From Blastopirellula sp. (lineage in GTDB: Bacteria; Planctomycetota; Planctomycetia; Pirellulales; Pirellulaceae), in assembly GCA_002733575.1 (NCBI GenBank), contig NVWB01000153.1:1-56388 (forward strand): a stretch of DNA of 56,388 nucleotides, given 5' to 3'. The notes below the pieces were generated by a model. It did no database searches. It was given only the letters and a program-made list of their open reading frames with translations, and was not told the origin of the DNA. This document shows, piece by piece, positions 20,701 to 26,683 of the stretch (the stretch's first letter is position 1; each line of letters starts with the position of its first letter). The position numbers and the translations under genes are program-made.

Positions 20701-21439
20701 TTTTCTAACGAAAGACCCCGCCGATGGTTGGGTCATTACCGATGCCGGCAGTCATAGAGAAAAGACTCTTGAAAAAAAGGTGAACGCTCTTTTCTCTCAG
20801 AGTACACCCGGCGGTGCTTCAGTGGAATCGGCATCGTCTCTTCCGAAAACACCCAACACAAAATCCCTAGCTGAATCGACCGATGAGTACAATCGCCAAA
20901 CGGCCGATTTGCGGCGTGAACTATTCAAGTCGGCAATTCCTGACTTAACCGTAGAGCAAATGAAGCTAGGGTTCCAGCAAACAGCGGAACTCTATCGTAA
21001 ACTAGGCAATCACCAAATCGCCGATACACTTCAGAAAACTGTGGATAGCGGTTATCTACCCAGTGGATCAGGAAACCACCTCTCTTTAACCGGCCCTATT
21101 GCGAGGGACGATAACGGCCAGACAATAACTCGTCAGATTGTTCCCTGTCTGATTCTTCCCGATGCAAGTATTCCAAGTGGAAATCTGTTAGTTCCTCTAC
21201 GCCCCTGTGAATTGATCTACAATAAAAATGGCACTAGCTCTAAAAACTATGGCGACTTGTATGACTTTGAGAAAGAAATGATGGAGCTCGATACTAAAAG
21301 TAAACCCTCTACAAAAACTGATACCGGTGGTTCAGTCGAAGTAGAAGTTGTAGAAAACGATATCATCATTCTCAAAGGCAAAAAAGAAGATGTTCAACAG
21401 GTACAGCAGGCAATTGAAAAAGTGGCAGCACCGAAATAG
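11789..21439 (+). CDS. Giant zinc-finger/Ser-Thr kinase with TIGR03067-like and WD40 modules
   Basis: 3216 residues. Order: an anti-sigma-like zinc finger H32-x3-C36-x2-C39; a Hanks-type kinase at about 108-370 (glycine loop GVGGMG, K137 in VAIK, HRDIKPAN with D231, DFG with D250, TPQYMSPE); one membrane segment at about 401-421; then an outside part of nearly 2800 residues. That part holds one ISGQWNGPGWG-type domain (about 428) and seven 'LIGEW'-type domains of TIGR03067 character starting near 540, 695, 850, 1003, 1181, 1744 and 1898, plus three WD40 blocks near 1338-1727, 2026-2425 and 2450-2854 with FSPDGK and LKVWDLKTG signatures. The end carries an NTF2-like domain (about 2875-3004) and a short secretin-N/KH-like strand-helix (VEVEVVENDIIILKGKKEDV). 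Kinase residues look intact. It probably senses an extracytoplasmic state and controls the overlapping sigma factor. Confidence 0.93.
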   Translation: MNSPIQTCDRDRIESFLNGQLSDVDAQDLSTHLNTCTVCQQHLEEQAADPSSWNEAKSFLGHHEFDSDFAHSETSAEDGKQLPLQIQTVLDSLAPTDDPLMLGRIGGYEVSGVVGVGGMGVVLKAIDTALDRTVAIKVMAPHLATSGAAKKRFAREAKAAAAVLHLNVIAIHSVSNDASLPYLVMPYVKGHSLQKRLDIEGPLSLKETLRIGAQISAGLAAAHAQGLVHRDIKPANILLEDGVERVTITDFGLARAVDDATMTRSGVIAGTPQYMSPEQARGEVIDQRSDLFSLGSVLYAICTGRPPFRAETTFGVMRRITDQEPTPIQEINPDIPQWLCTIISKLMAKQAEDRYASASEVTELLEECLAHVQQPTVSPLPESLTPEPKWQLFSTLSRQSLGVLTMTAVFGIAIVAAVMGMLPEGPDISGQWNGPGWGDVVLTKIQNGKYEGTYTDTHEEKPGTFDVKWSAMEGQYYGTWREGAARFGKLSLRLKDNELTGGWTTNKKSEIKSDSPRLAGLSWERGKIVEPVAKVPVDKANSLIGEWRVRGFRGGFGGSNRAMEVSVVEIGQDDILMITTLEGQPFAANRYKYTLKPDGEMTLQQVQEGQTNVALGKYTFNQGVLHMAIKEKKDEGTKHPVDAMGKVPELDTTYMTFVRDDSLYVKALLAEMKSEASLSRAHGKIVGPLKEVPLDKGNSLIGEWKITSTSYNHFLPDEPSILSPRKLPTTQKDTPESQFDPRIKIDKETILFYQGKQFSYTLKENNKIVLHEKSDPLNPKTYLGVYRFNGKELFMTWNTKSGSTKYPDHSTEHIEYFILERVTPENHVANLPIANGQAAPLEEVPLDKANSLVGAWRITSMSYADVQYIQPSISPPKALDPTQKQIVELKYDPRVEIGKETILFHQGQKFSYALKADNKMVLHDTSDPVNPKTYFGLYQLNGDELRMTWNTKSGSTKYPKSVTETDTEDKDLKEHIQYFVLERVKLADQQTKAVEILPPSNLVGEWRIVDMTMANNQYLRSKQKFNASKIRATHTQVALDYDPKVVITDETLWFRMNHKDDDSGVTYRYSLKPDGNITLEEQFYNDMIGLNIPTDQIHYSKIKVQGDRLWFAWNFSGSTQYPDDVIDRSTSKEDAVKGVQFYVLERVKPADQFDPSSFFSPSFARRAFGQPVIPIQGDPPSSMIGEWEIKYISALGARVENIRPGLVAVTELNPPSKKQVEMDFPKVVIDKNTLIFKNSSAIFSNAFEEDDGKLSYTLKANGDIVFKDLSDVSNPKTIYGKYLVKGNELWIALNLYSENAKMKEHPKDATNKEAEGHVQYFYLERVASKPVLIPLTPQATPRRIGNFRPDMKVQTIAYSADGKWIAVANGSPAVVLKADGTSRVKEDWKPLAQLLHAETGRTFPLKITTAEVDAVLAETPQFSHVEVTALAFSPDGKFVALGTSIGQVKLFDTQKGKYLSLLSDEQGNQADHETPESWKSIPRAIGTVKSLAFSPDGSQLAVCGKSFEDVADVFDGFVLGRKLTGPGRLKVWDLKTGEILRDLERHSEAFEVSFSPDGKWLACVGRWATTRSKTSGAVVWDVSNNVIEHAYTLQVGGVGRRVSFSPDSKLSAIVSKYSDQESNRNVTLLTLSNGSELLYRGVIPDSSKSALFSPDGAHLVVFANGHLIQFLDTTTELDIPLGMVKQSISPTDFMQGGQWNDLAISPKVNRMVTGGVDKDGKGSIEIWEFDSADSQLPKAKEIPSGLLGEWTVRYRTYSQHSYLPPGIFKTSEDTPLPVKPTELDNTIKIVIDKDHLWFEMLPAEKNITKYPYTLKPNGELILLEVEGRPEKQGYLGKYQLEGDNLGLSFRMEAEGGHPQNANFKDADSYEGYEERNVQYFNLEREASSAEATQVEPNSILGLWRMIDIRGGNTPAPTEDIAIYIDKEHIFSPIWPRERGMSVNRYKLKSEGNYETQRVALLRPEDHSEPIHLGKYLIKGNYLWMATNSRKDATFHPNHATGEVPQPDVNYVTYERVNPLPVTAGAAPPKPKRIKQFIPEIPVNTIAYSSDAKLVAFANGSRVKGDWKPQVKVLNTETGRTISLKVSTEEEETLLASTQYVSHFEVTALAFSPDAKIIAVGTSIGQVKLFNTETGKLIRALDAKGAGRSGRTPAHWKALVRAMGSITSIAFSPDGSQLATTGRSFRDFADIFDGRSDQPIAITGQDRLKIWDMDSGKHKLDLYGHSHANSVTFSPDGKWLASAGSWSGSPSSWSSGKPDGSGGIIWALKSGSQMRVFSHNTNGGTQDITFSPDSKLSAIISRSFNKEDNTSSTTISLSRGWVMQWKKTIPNWANKARFTPDGQSIAILSGTGSIKFLDVETGTVTQEIEPPQSPAPEPVSVTGEVSSKDSQWYDFAMATASNKMVSGGVDGWGRPFIEIWEFEQEKSPSAPVGTAKPVPVESETNVSPASPNRIKQISTEMDIKTIAYSADGKLIAVANGAPNYLQGRSREALGWRPKTHILDAHTGKTLLSLNLDVDHAVEHIDTIYQFHASRGSDYFVVSALAFSPDAKILAVGNQSGRVKLFSTQTGKHLRSLIAPSTIVDYGPQFAFTGEATQTNPFKKAMDSIRSIAFSPDGSQLATAGNSLPGRGVLPGKDQNSAEPGRLNLWDVKTGKIIRNLIGHQVVYAVRFSPDGKQLVSTGSWSEKSLLKAGPITWDVETGKLQKQRYFAGGGVEMHDIALSPDGRLSAVAMSNYLANPSSPYRSISGSDADKATVVSLSKNGVMQWQKAVSNSRTPTLFTPDGKRVAVLCDKQSIRFLDAETGGITHAISPADFALGGKWNDFAISLQRNSMVTGGVDKDGKGRIEIWSFDPADALVKHSQEVVKSAAPEIIIDHNSCSSVVENFIALAFAGKYGEADKLARDRELSRWISDHVSLAKLQNFTYKINNDLNPPRGLAVAESVEIKLSSVKITPSSIEDGPLSPIDVRFVFFLTKDPADGWVITDAGSHREKTLEKKVNALFSQSTPGGASVESASSLPKTPNTKSLAESTDEYNRQTADLRRELFKSAIPDLTVEQMKLGFQQTAELYRKLGNHQIADTLQKTVDSGYLPSGSGNHLSLTGPIARDDNGQTITRQIVPCLILPDASIPSGNLLVPLRPCELIYNKNGTSSKNYGDLYDFEKEMMELDTKSKPSTKTDTGGSVEVEVVENDIIILKGKKEDVQQVQQAIEKVAAPK
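13860..14750 (+). repeat. Near-identical tandem copies of a module inside the kinase gene
   Basis: Two consecutive LIGEW modules, about 13860-14280 and 14312-14750, share long DNA matches such as ATGACCTGGAATACAAAATC and the CCTAAAACGTAT and CAGACCCT segments, far more alike than the other five modules. This indicates a recent in-frame duplication within the gene. Confidence 0.8.
15800..20350 (+). repeat. Three WD40 blocks of the giant kinase
   Basis: Blocks at about 15800-16970, 17866-19060 and 19137-20350 each open with a similar sentence (RIGNFRPDMKVQTIAYSADG, RIKQFIPEIPVNTIAYSSDA, RIKQISTEMDIKTIAYSADG) and end with a SGGVD or TGGVD...IEIWEF/SFD phrase. The same order of FSPDG repeats within each block shows that a whole propeller unit was copied twice. 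Two LIGEW modules sit between blocks 1 and 2, none between 2 and 3. Confidence 0.85.
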
Positions 21440-21535
21440 TTTTGAATCACGCTAGCAGAGTGAACCCATGTGATGCCGCTTGTGTCTTTCTGGCCTCTGG
21501 TTTTATCTGTTTACCTTTGTGCTAGAATTTTTGTG

Positions 21536-22327
21536 ATGTCCATTCCACTCTATCAAGTTGATTCGTTCACCCATCGCCCCTTCACCGGCAACCCGGCTGC
21601 GGTCTGTATGCTACAGCAACCGGCTGACGCTCTTTGGATGCAGCAAGTGGCGGCGGAAATGAACTTGGCCGAAACTGCGTTTGTGTATCCTGTGGAAGAC
21701 CGCTTTCACTTGCAGTGGTTTACCCCAGTGGTTGAAGTCGACTTGTGTGGGCACGCCACGCTGGCAGCGGCCCATATTCTTTGGCAGCAAAACCTGGTCC
21801 CTGCGGGAACACCCATCACGTTTGAGTCTCGCAGCGGCTTGCTTTTGGCTGAACAGATTGATGACCGAATTCGCCTCAATTTTCCGATTGACGCTGCGAA
21901 AGAGTTCGCTGCGGTATCTGGATTGCTCGAATCTCTTGGTATTACTCCAATCTTCGTCGGTCGCAATCGAGATGACTTTTTGATTGAAGTTGCCACTGCG
22001 GATGAACTGCATTCGATTAAACCAGATTTTCGTGCATTGGGAAAAGTTCGCGCTCGCGGGGTGATTGTCACCTGTGTCAGTGATGACCCGAAGTATGATT
22101 TTCTCTCACGATTCTTCGGCCCCGCCTCTGGTATCGATGAAGACCCCGTCACCGGTTCAGCCCACTGCACGCTCGGAGAATACTGGAGCAATAAACTCAA
22201 CAAAACCAAACTATCCGCCTACCAAGCTTCGGCCCGAGGGGGTGAAGTACAAGTAGAAATCGAAGAAGACCGCGCCTTAATTTCCGGGCAAGCGGTAACG
22301 GTGTTTGAAGGTACGTTGCTAGGTTAA
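21536..22327 (+). CDS. PhzF family epimerase/isomerase-like protein
   Basis: 263 residues from the ATG at 21536; an upstream in-frame start at 21470 would add a hydrophobic stretch not found in the family. PhzF-fold features: N-terminal MSIPLYQVDSFTHRPFTGNPAAVC, the catalytic-type glutamate in NLAETAFV (E46), the CGHATLAAAH motif at 71-80, and DEDPVTGSAHC near residue 200. These two half-barrels form the diaminopimelate-epimerase-like fold. PhzF itself isomerises a phenazine precursor, but no phenazine genes are present, so this is one of the many PhzF-like enzymes of unknown substrate. It follows the kinase gene by 96 bases and is followed by a very strong hairpin. Confidence 0.92.
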   Translation: MSIPLYQVDSFTHRPFTGNPAAVCMLQQPADALWMQQVAAEMNLAETAFVYPVEDRFHLQWFTPVVEVDLCGHATLAAAHILWQQNLVPAGTPITFESRSGLLLAEQIDDRIRLNFPIDAAKEFAAVSGLLESLGITPIFVGRNRDDFLIEVATADELHSIKPDFRALGKVRARGVIVTCVSDDPKYDFLSRFFGPASGIDEDPVTGSAHCTLGEYWSNKLNKTKLSAYQASARGGEVQVEIEEDRALISGQAVTVFEGTLLG

Positions 22328-22385
22328 ATGTTTTCGCTCAATCTCAAGCGCGAAGCGTCAGCGAGGACCGAAGTGTAAATGAGCT

Positions 22386-22430
22386 TCCCTTACGTGTGCC
22401 ACTGGCTCCGCCAGTGGCACACGTAAGGGA
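22386..22430 (+). terminator. Perfect 21-base-pair hairpin (REP-type palindrome)
   Basis: Arms 22386-22406 and 22410-22430 are exact reverse complements with only TCC between them; the core GTGCCACTGGC/GCCAGTGGCAC is the palindrome shared by the paired repeats further right. CTCGTTTTATT follows. It begins 59 bases after the phzF-like stop, so it can act as a terminator, but it is first of all a member of the dispersed palindrome family. Confidence 0.75.
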
Positions 22431-22466
22431 CTCGTTTTATTCTGTTGTTCTAGTTCAAATTAATTT

Positions 22467-22518
22467 CTTTCTGCTTTGTGTCTTCGTGCCTTGGTGGTTT
22501 ATCATTTTTGCACTTCCT
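22467..22518 (+). repeat. Dispersed repeat with CCTTGGTGGTT, copy 1
   Basis: The stretch containing TGTCTTCGTGCCTTGGTGGT and then TTTGCACTTCC recurs inverted at 25084-25133 (GGAAGTGCAAA ... AACCACCAAGGCAGAAAGAC). The CCTTGGTGGTT core is a widely scattered intergenic repeat type in bacteria. Confidence 0.65.
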
Positions 22519-22525
22519 CCTCGTC

Positions 22526-22672
22526 GTGTGCCACTGGCTTCGCCAGTGCGGAATTGCCAAACGACTTCACTCGACAGCATTTGTATTGCCAAGCATAACA
22601 GTTCAATTGGTGTTAAAGTTTACATGACCTCCAATCCAATTGCACTCCACACTGGCGGAGCCAGTGGCACCC
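22526..22672. repeat. Paired REP-type palindromes, element 1
   Basis: GTGCCACTGGC-TTC-GCCAGTG (22528-22548) faces CACTGGC-GGA-GCCAGTGGCAC (22650-22670). Each end is itself a hairpin, and the two ends are inverted relative to each other, enclosing about 100 bases unrelated to elements 2 and 3. Minus-strand translation of the right end gives FGCHWLRQC, a known source of spurious protein predictions in Planctomycetes. Confidence 0.8.
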
Positions 22673-22703
22673 GAAAGGCACCCAGGATAAAACTACACTA
22701 CAA

Positions 22704-23813
22704 TCAATAATCACCGCACTCTTGTGATAGTTGGCGGATGTAGTCGAGTGACTCTTCCACTTCAGGCACGGCCACCCCGATTTGCCTTCCGGCTTCGTCA
22801 CATTGGCAGAGCAGCACGAGTTCTTCGTAGCTTTCATTTTCTTTCAACCGACGATGGGCCTTGGCACCAATGGTTCCGTCAATCACCGAGTGGGCCAGCA
22901 TGTGATTTTGGATTAACCAAGCGGTGCGTTCGGTGATGGTCTCGGCCAATGCTTCGAGCCCAGCTTGTACATGGTCATACGGATCAATGGCCTTGCCGAC
23001 ATCGTGCAACAATGCGGCCAGCAAAAACTCTTCGTCATACGGCAATTCAAAGCGGGCCGCTTCAAACACCTGGAGCGAATGATACAGGGCATCGCCTTCA
23101 GGGTGATACTTGGAATTTTGCTTCGTCTCTTCCAGCGGCAACAGTAACATTTCGTAATGCAAGAACCGATCAATCTGGTTCTCTGATTCCAACAGCTCAT
23201 CTTCAATCGAAATGTTGGGATATTCTTCTTCAAGAAACATCTCCAACTCTCGAATACTACACCGTTCGATTCGCTTGCCGGTGATCGAACTTTTAAAACC
23301 ATAGTGGGTCAAGTCGCCAGCGTACATCGTCAGTTCAATCGGAAATCGTTGTTGCAAATGGAGGTGTGTGAAGACGCGCTCTTCGCCATGCTTTTGCACT
23401 CGCTTGTGTTCCACATCATGGGCGATTGCTTCAGTCTCTAATGCACAGCGAACCGATTCTAGGCTGTCTGAGAAAATATGGATATCAATATCTGACCCTT
23501 TGCGAATGTGGCCGGTCATTACGCTGCCGATTAAACGCGGTTTGAAGTTGGCCAATATCCGCATGATCCGTAAGGCTTCAAGCCGCATTTCACGCAAATT
23601 ATCAACGCGTTTTTCGCCTTCGATCAGCCGGGCCATCGATTGCACTTCGTCACGAATTTCGGCGTTGCTGGGCAAGTCGACCGGCTTCACGCGGTCGCGG
23701 CATATTTGCCGGGCCGCTTTCATTTTCGCACGATAGTATTCCGACTCTTGACGTTCGTACATCAAGCGGGCCGCATGATAGGCAATTTGCCTTCGCAGTT
23801 TAGAAGTAGACAT
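22704..23813 (-). CDS. Nucleotidyltransferase-HD hydrolase fusion protein
   Basis: 369 residues. The N-terminal 75 residues are charged helices. A minimal nucleotidyltransferase-like domain follows: GSVMTGHIRKGSDIDIHIF (about 97-115) carries the GS...DxD metal-binding signature of the pol-beta superfamily. The second half is an HD domain: HPEGDALYHSLQVFEAA, AALLHDVGKAIDPYDHV (HD pair), and IQNHMLAHSV with further His residues. The order resembles CCA-adding enzymes or GlnD-like proteins, but the tRNA-binding parts are missing. The role, substrate included, is unknown; nucleotide transfer and phosphoester hydrolysis on one target is a reasonable guess. The gene diverges from the FAH-family gene. 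Confidence 0.82.
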   Translation of the reverse strand: MSTSKLRRQIAYHAARLMYERQESEYYRAKMKAARQICRDRVKPVDLPSNAEIRDEVQSMARLIEGEKRVDNLREMRLEALRIMRILANFKPRLIGSVMTGHIRKGSDIDIHIFSDSLESVRCALETEAIAHDVEHKRVQKHGEERVFTHLHLQQRFPIELTMYAGDLTHYGFKSSITGKRIERCSIRELEMFLEEEYPNISIEDELLESENQIDRFLHYEMLLLPLEETKQNSKYHPEGDALYHSLQVFEAARFELPYDEEFLLAALLHDVGKAIDPYDHVQAGLEALAETITERTAWLIQNHMLAHSVIDGTIGAKAHRRLKENESYEELVLLCQCDEAGRQIGVAVPEVEESLDYIRQLSQECGDY

Positions 23814-24124
23814 AAAGAAGCGCCGGCTTTTGTGCCCATCGCCGACAAGAGGGCCAATAAAATAGTTGAGAGCGTTAAACTTCGGCTCTCGGTTGGTGAA
23901 TGAGAAAAGAAATTTCTCGCTACAGTTATCCTAATCGGCCTGGGTTCTAATTCATAGTCCAGTTCTTCAACCTCTTTCTATGTGGTTCGACTAAGTACCG
24001 AAAAGTTTTGCCGATCCACGCTTACATAGTTTGCCACGAAACCGGTATCATAGACAGTTTGCCGTGTTGCACATTCCCTGCAATCCACCTTTGATCTTAG
24101 ACAACCTTACCGAGACTAATTCGC
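23814..24124. other. Divergent promoter region, 311 bases
   Basis: No gene or strong repeat seen. It separates the nucleotidyltransferase-HD gene (minus) from the FAH-family gene (plus) and presumably holds both promoters. Confidence 0.5.
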
Positions 24125-24994
24125 ATGAAAATCGCTCGATTTCAAGATACTTCAGGACAAGTTAAGCTGGCCCAAGTCGTCGATGGCTCTCTGCAACCAC
24201 TACAAGTCAGTGACAAATATCCGACACTGTTTTCGATTCTTGATGCCGATTCTCCGGAACAGGTTGTGCAGTCTTTGGTTGATGCCGATGCTGCACCAAT
24301 TCCCGTGAGTGAAGCGAAACTACTGGCGCCTATCGATCAACAAGAAGTTTGGGCCGCCGGCGTGACTTACAAACGCAGCAAAACGGCTCGCATGGAAGAA
24401 TCAGAATCGGCCGCCGACTGTTATGATCGGGTCTACGCATCGGATCGACCGGAACTATTCTTCAAAGCAACCGCCCATCGTGTGAGTGGAACAGGCGAGC
24501 CAGTTCGTATTCGGTATGATGCTACCTGGAATGTGCCGGAGCCAGAGTTGACATTGGTCTTGAATTCCCAAAAGCAACTGGTCGGCTATACCATCGGCAA
24601 CGACATGAGCAGCCGCGACATCGAAGGCGAGAACCCTTTGTACTTGCCGCAAGCCAAAGTTTACGATCAATGTTGCGGACTGGGCCCTTGGATCACGCTC
24701 AAATCGGCCCTCGATGCCGAATGCCCTGCGATGACCGACATCAAGATTTCTATTGAAGTCAAACGGGCCGGAGAAGTGGTCTTCTCGGGCAATACCGACT
24801 TGGGTCAACTCGCACGCACCTTTGAAGATTTAATCGGGTACTTGGGTCGAGACAACTCCTTCCCGCATGGTGCATTTTTACTCACAGGCACCGGCGTTGT
24901 GCCAGACAACGACTTCACCTTGCTAGCAGGCGATGTGGTCGATATTCATGCCACCGGAATCGGAACGCTCTCGAATCCTGTGGTGCAAGGGTAA
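24125..24994 (+). CDS. Fumarylacetoacetate hydrolase (FAH) family enzyme
   Basis: 289 residues, typical length of the family, with a small N-terminal domain and the FAH catalytic domain from about residue 75. Blocks: VWAAGVTYKRSKTARMEES, YDRVYASDRPELFFKA, then the metal ligands in WNVPEPELTLVL (Glu/Glu) and the YTIGNDMSSRDIEGENPLYLPQAK region (Asp), and FPHGAFLLTGTGVVP near the end. The YDRVYASDRPELFFKA phrase is reminiscent of 2-keto-3-deoxy-arabinonate dehydratase-type members, so a sugar-acid dehydratase is as likely as a C-C hydrolase. It stands alone between divergent and downstream genes, with no aromatic-degradation neighbours. Confidence 0.9.
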   Translation: MKIARFQDTSGQVKLAQVVDGSLQPLQVSDKYPTLFSILDADSPEQVVQSLVDADAAPIPVSEAKLLAPIDQQEVWAAGVTYKRSKTARMEESESAADCYDRVYASDRPELFFKATAHRVSGTGEPVRIRYDATWNVPEPELTLVLNSQKQLVGYTIGNDMSSRDIEGENPLYLPQAKVYDQCCGLGPWITLKSALDAECPAMTDIKISIEVKRAGEVVFSGNTDLGQLARTFEDLIGYLGRDNSFPHGAFLLTGTGVVPDNDFTLLAGDVVDIHATGIGTLSNPVVQG

Positions 24995-25083
24995 TAGAGA
25001 AGGAAGCTTAATTTGCTATGGCTCCTCGCTTACGCTTCGGGTTATGATTATGGATTAGCCGACTTCTTGCTCGTCAGCCGCCA

Positions 25084-25133
25084 GGAAGTGCAAATAGATT
25101 GAACCACCAAGGCAGAAAGACACTAAGGAAAGA
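25084..25133 (-). repeat. Dispersed repeat with CCTTGGTGGTT, copy 2 (inverted)
   Basis: Reads GGAAGTGCAAA then AACCACCAAGGCAGAAAGAC on the plus strand, the reverse complement of the pattern at 22467-22518 with several differences. It lies in the 265-base gap between the FAH-family gene and sthA, where nothing else was recognised. Confidence 0.65.
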
Positions 25134-25259
25134 CGAGGTTCTTTAGTTTGAATAGAAACAAGAGACGGCGTCCATAAACAGGCGGCTGGCAAGCAGCCAC
25201 CCTACGAATATTTTTGCACTTCCAGATCGACGACAGTCGTACCAAGCAAAGTAAATCTC

Positions 25260-26672
25260 ATGAAAAAATATGATTGTGTTGTCATCGGCACAGGGCCAGC
25301 CGGACAAAAGGGAGCCATTCAAGCTGCCAAATTGGGCAAGTCGGTTGCTATTATTGAAAAAAATTCCGTGTTGGGTGGGGCACAAGTCAACACGGGCACG
25401 ATTCCCTCGAAGGCTCTGCGTGAAGCGGCCTTGCATTTGACCGGTGCCAATAAGCGAGGTCTGTTTGGCCAAGCTTATCGTGTCAAACGCGATATCAAGA
25501 TCGCCGATTTAGTGGGCGTCTCGCAACATGTGATTCGGCACGAATGGGACGTGATTCGCAATCAGTTTGAACGAAATAACATTGATTTACTTTGGGGAAG
25601 AGCCGAGTTCACTGGCCCAAATACTCTGGCAATCCACGGCCCTGATGGAGTTTCAGAAGTTGAAGCTGACAAGTTTTTAGTGGCCGTTGGCACCAAACCT
25701 GCCAGACCAGACAGCGTTCCCTTTAACAATAGTACGATCTTTACTTCCGATGAAATGTTGAAGCTGGATCACTTGCCGAAGACCATGATTGTGGTCGGCG
25801 GCGGTGTGATTGGGACGGAGTATGCCTGCATCATGGCAACCCTTGGCGTGCGAGTTACCTTGGTCGAAGGACGCCATCAACTGCTCAGTTTCTTGGATCA
25901 GGAAATCGGCGGCGCGTTCCAGTATTTTCTGCGACAAAAAGGAATCACGCTTCGCTTGGGTGAAAAGGTCGAAAGCATTGCAGAGATTGAAATCGAAAAT
26001 GGGCTCTCGCATACCTTGGTCGAAGCCAAGTTGGAATCAGGCAAGAAACTTCGGGCAGAAACCTTACTCTACGCCGTGGGCCGCCAGGGTGTTTGTGGAT
26101 CGATTGGTCTGGATAAAGTCGGTATCGAATATGATGACCGGGAACGACTGCATGTCAACGAACATTATCAAACTAATGTAGAGCATGTCTATGCGGCGGG
26201 CGATGTGATTGGCTTTCCGGCACTCGCTTCGACTTCAATGGAACAAGGACGCCGGGCCATTTGTCATGCGTTTGGCATGTGTGATATCGGTAACTACAAT
26301 ACCTCGCTCTTTCCTTACGGCATTTATGCAGTGCCTGAGATTTCGATGGTCGGCAAGACCGAAGAAGAACTGACCGAAGCTGGGATTCCCTACGAATCTG
26401 GCATTGCACACTACCGGGAAATTGCCCGAGGACAACTGTTGGGTGACGAGTCCGGCATGCTCAAAATGTTAATCCACCAAGAGACCCACAAAATTCTAGG
26501 CGTGCATATCATCGGCACCGAAGCCACCGAACTAATCCACATCGGCCAAGCCGTGATGACATTGGATGGAGACGCCGAATACTTCATCAACAACGTATTT
26601 AATTTCCCGACCCTGGCCGAATGCTATAAAGTAGCGGCGTATAATGGGTTGAATAAGTTGTATCACGTGTAG
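25260..26672 (+). CDS. sthA: Soluble pyridine nucleotide transhydrogenase
   Basis: 470 residues, flavoprotein disulfide-reductase fold. It exchanges hydride between NADPH and NAD+ in the cytoplasm without proton pumping. FAD-binding GTGPAGQKGAIQAAK sits at 10-24. The active-site segment is GGAQVNTGTIPSKALRE (39-54): both redox cysteines of lipoamide dehydrogenase-like relatives are replaced, as expected for a transhydrogenase. A second nucleotide fold MIVVGGGVIGTEYACIMATLGVRVTLVEG follows, then VYAAGDVIG and the dimerisation domain with the TELIHIGQAVMTL and FNFPTLAECYKVAA blocks. It converges with the LRR gene, with only 11 bases between stops. Confidence 0.93.
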   Translation: MKKYDCVVIGTGPAGQKGAIQAAKLGKSVAIIEKNSVLGGAQVNTGTIPSKALREAALHLTGANKRGLFGQAYRVKRDIKIADLVGVSQHVIRHEWDVIRNQFERNNIDLLWGRAEFTGPNTLAIHGPDGVSEVEADKFLVAVGTKPARPDSVPFNNSTIFTSDEMLKLDHLPKTMIVVGGGVIGTEYACIMATLGVRVTLVEGRHQLLSFLDQEIGGAFQYFLRQKGITLRLGEKVESIAEIEIENGLSHTLVEAKLESGKKLRAETLLYAVGRQGVCGSIGLDKVGIEYDDRERLHVNEHYQTNVEHVYAAGDVIGFPALASTSMEQGRRAICHAFGMCDIGNYNTSLFPYGIYAVPEISMVGKTEEELTEAGIPYESGIAHYREIARGQLLGDESGMLKMLIHQETHKILGVHIIGTEATELIHIGQAVMTLDGDAEYFINNVFNFPTLAECYKVAAYNGLNKLYHV

Positions 26673-26683
26673 AGTTGTGATGC

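Noticed and set aside
21536..22327. Phenazine biosynthesis
   Set aside because: Only a PhzF-fold protein is present; no other phz gene is in the window and the family is mostly unrelated to phenazines.
22386..22672. Palindrome cluster as a possible CRISPR array
   Set aside because: The repeats are palindromic, few, inverted in pairs and not regularly spaced, and no cas gene is present.
25260..26672. Dihydrolipoamide dehydrogenase
   Set aside because: Both redox-active cysteines are missing in the GGAQVNTGTIPSK segment, which fits the soluble transhydrogenase.
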